64,000 nucleotides of DNA from Lactobacillus corticis (GTDB lineage Bacteria; Bacillota; Bacilli; Lactobacillales; Lactobacillaceae): contig NZ_BMAY01000001.1 of assembly GCF_018327645.1 (NCBI RefSeq), forward strand, positions 62,001 through 126,000, in the 5' to 3' direction. This document shows, one piece after another, positions 63,078 to 64,000 of the stretch (positions within the stretch are counted from its first letter, which is position 1; each line of letters begins with the position of its first letter). The notes under the pieces are model-generated. The model did no database searches, was not told the DNA's origin, and was given only the letters and a program-made list of their open reading frames with translations. The translations under genes were made by a program, and so were the position numbers.

Positions 63078-63365
63078 ATGCAATTAACCAATTTTTTACA
63101 GTTGATTACCGATCTGGATAATCAAATTACCTTTTATTACCAAATTGATGGACAGACCTTTCCCTTATCCAAATTAACCCTCACCAGCACTGCCTGCCTA
63201 GCAACGAGCTCCCAAACTCCGCTGACCAAAGAACGGATTGCCAAAATTGTGAAAAATATGCATCACCGCAGCCTGCCGCTGCTGGTCGGTTCGTCGCAAA
63301 CAAAAAGCGTTCCTGTTTATGGCCTCCATATTGATCTGCAGGCACATACAGCAACGCTGATGTAG
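63078..63365 (+). CDS. Small hypothetical protein
   Basis: I do not recognise this protein. The 95-residue product starts MQLTNFLQLITDLDNQITFYYQ and has alternating hydrophobic strands (PLLVG, VYGLHIDLQAHTATL) but no membrane segment or Cys pair. The ribosome site is weak (TTAACAAAAATAGC upstream). It lies between the divergent hydrolase and the convergent mvaS. It could also be non-coding, though the frame is compact and fills the gap. Confidence 0.5.
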   Translation: MQLTNFLQLITDLDNQITFYYQIDGQTFPLSKLTLTSTACLATSSQTPLTKERIAKIVKNMHHRSLPLLVGSSQTKSVPVYGLHIDLQAHTATLM

Positions 63366-63373
63366 TATATTTT

Positions 63374-64000
63374 TTATTTTTGACGGTATTGGCGGATGTG
63401 GTTTTGCGTGCCCGCAAAGTACCAAACGCCCGTTTCTTCATCACTGGTCAAAACTTCCCCATCAGTTGGGTTAGCAAGAGCAGCATTAAAGATCGTTTCG
63501 TATTCTGGAATTGTTACATGCTTCCGACGGTCCAAGAGCGCCTGGTCACCTCTAGGGTTCAACTGGTCTTGGTAGCCATCAACCAAGTTGCCTGAGTAAA
63601 ATTCAGCCATCGCCCCCGAGCCGTAGGAGAAGAGTCCGATTAAGGAGTTGGGTTCAAGTTCTCCGCGTTCTAAGAGGCTGAGCAAGCTCAAATATAGGGA
63701 TCCGGTATAAATATTGCCAACTTCCATTGAAAGCTGCTTAGAAGCTTCAAAGGCCTTTACCAGCTTTTCTGCCACTTCAGGGCTTTCCCCGGCAATTGCC
63801 AGGTCGTTAGCCTTCTTGCCCATCTTGGTGAATGGCAGGTGATAAACAATGCTGCTGAAGTCTTGCGTGTTCCAGCCCTTTTGCTCCTTGTAAGCCGCAA
63901 AAGTATGCTTGAAGAAATCTAAATAAACCTGGGTTGAATACTTGCCATCAACCATGGCCACGGCTGAGTCATTCGGGCGCCAGAAGTCATTGATGTCATC
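63374..64000 (-). CDS. mvaS: Hydroxymethylglutaryl-CoA synthase, 5' end outside window
   Basis: It condenses acetyl-CoA and acetoacetyl-CoA in the mevalonate route to isoprenoids, the route used by lactobacilli. Only the C-terminal 208 residues are in the window; the frame is open to the right edge, so the Met at 63961 is internal. DFWRPND, VDGKYSTQVYLDFF and YHLPFTKMGKKA, which holds the active-site His, identify the family, as does SLLERGELEPNSLIGLFSYGSG. The catalytic Cys and Glu lie outside the window. Confidence 0.95.
   Translation of the reverse strand, partial: DDINDFWRPNDSAVAMVDGKYSTQVYLDFFKHTFAAYKEQKGWNTQDFSSIVYHLPFTKMGKKANDLAIAGESPEVAEKLVKAFEASKQLSMEVGNIYTGSLYLSLLSLLERGELEPNSLIGLFSYGSGAMAEFYSGNLVDGYQDQLNPRGDQALLDRRKHVTIPEYETIFNAALANPTDGEVLTSDEETGVWYFAGTQNHIRQYRQK

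Overview
The window looks like chromosomal DNA of a low- to mid-GC Firmicute in the order Lactobacillales, most likely Lactobacillus sensu stricto. The gene orders trxB-gpsA-lgt-hprK-prfB-secA-hpf-comFC-comFA, ftsK-ymfF-ymfH-ymfI-rodZ-pgsA-recA-rny, relQ-nadK-rluA and spxH/coiA-mecA-spx are typical of that group. By eye the housekeeping part is in the mid-40s percent GC, and the first 6.5 kb is clearly richer in AT. No tRNA, rRNA, CRISPR array, insertion sequence or prophage was seen. Most genes lie on the minus strand.

Layout. 1-6.5 kb is the proximal end of an exopolysaccharide locus: LCP protein, Wzz, tyrosine kinase and PHP phosphatase, with a Wzx flippase and a second LCP protein upstream. 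6.5-17 kb holds redox, lipid, carbon-control, translation, secretion and DNA-uptake genes, with prfB carrying the classical programmed frameshift. 17-32 kb holds yigZ, tagO, rny, recA, pgsA, a RodZ-like gene, the ymf cluster, ftsK, DUF1149, trmL, an AI-2E family transporter and a lone sorbitol-type PTS IIA. 32-39 kb holds a P-type ATPase resembling the Na,K-ATPase branch, a 6-phosphogluconolactonase-like gene, a TVP38-like gene and oleate hydratase. 38.8-47 kb holds the rluA/nadK/relQ/CYTH block, the spxH/coiA/mecA/spx proteolysis-competence block and ptsHI. 47-64 kb holds clpE under a CIRCE operator, several small or orphan genes, a DUF438/DUF59 pair, an unrecognised 656-residue protein, prfC, a CorC-type protein, recX, rlmCD, an alpha/beta hydrolase and the start-less end of mvaS.

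The most striking regulatory signal is a strictly spaced 24-bp element, found three times. On the minus strand it reads TGAAAAA-N5-CTTTTTTGCGTA. It lies upstream of comFA, upstream of recA and upstream of coiA, so it is a strong candidate for the competence sigma-factor promoter of this organism. At recA it is followed by a ribosome-site-like GGGG and ATG GCT TAA, which looks like the scar of a deleted cinA. At coiA it is merged with the intrinsic terminator of mecA. A second unexplained element is a cre-overlapped minus-strand promoter near 62,000. It points into about 270 bp without an intact gene that ends at a bidirectional terminator, and it may specify a small RNA or a dead gene. CcpA-type sites also lie in the oleate hydratase promoter and, with one mismatch, upstream of ptsH.
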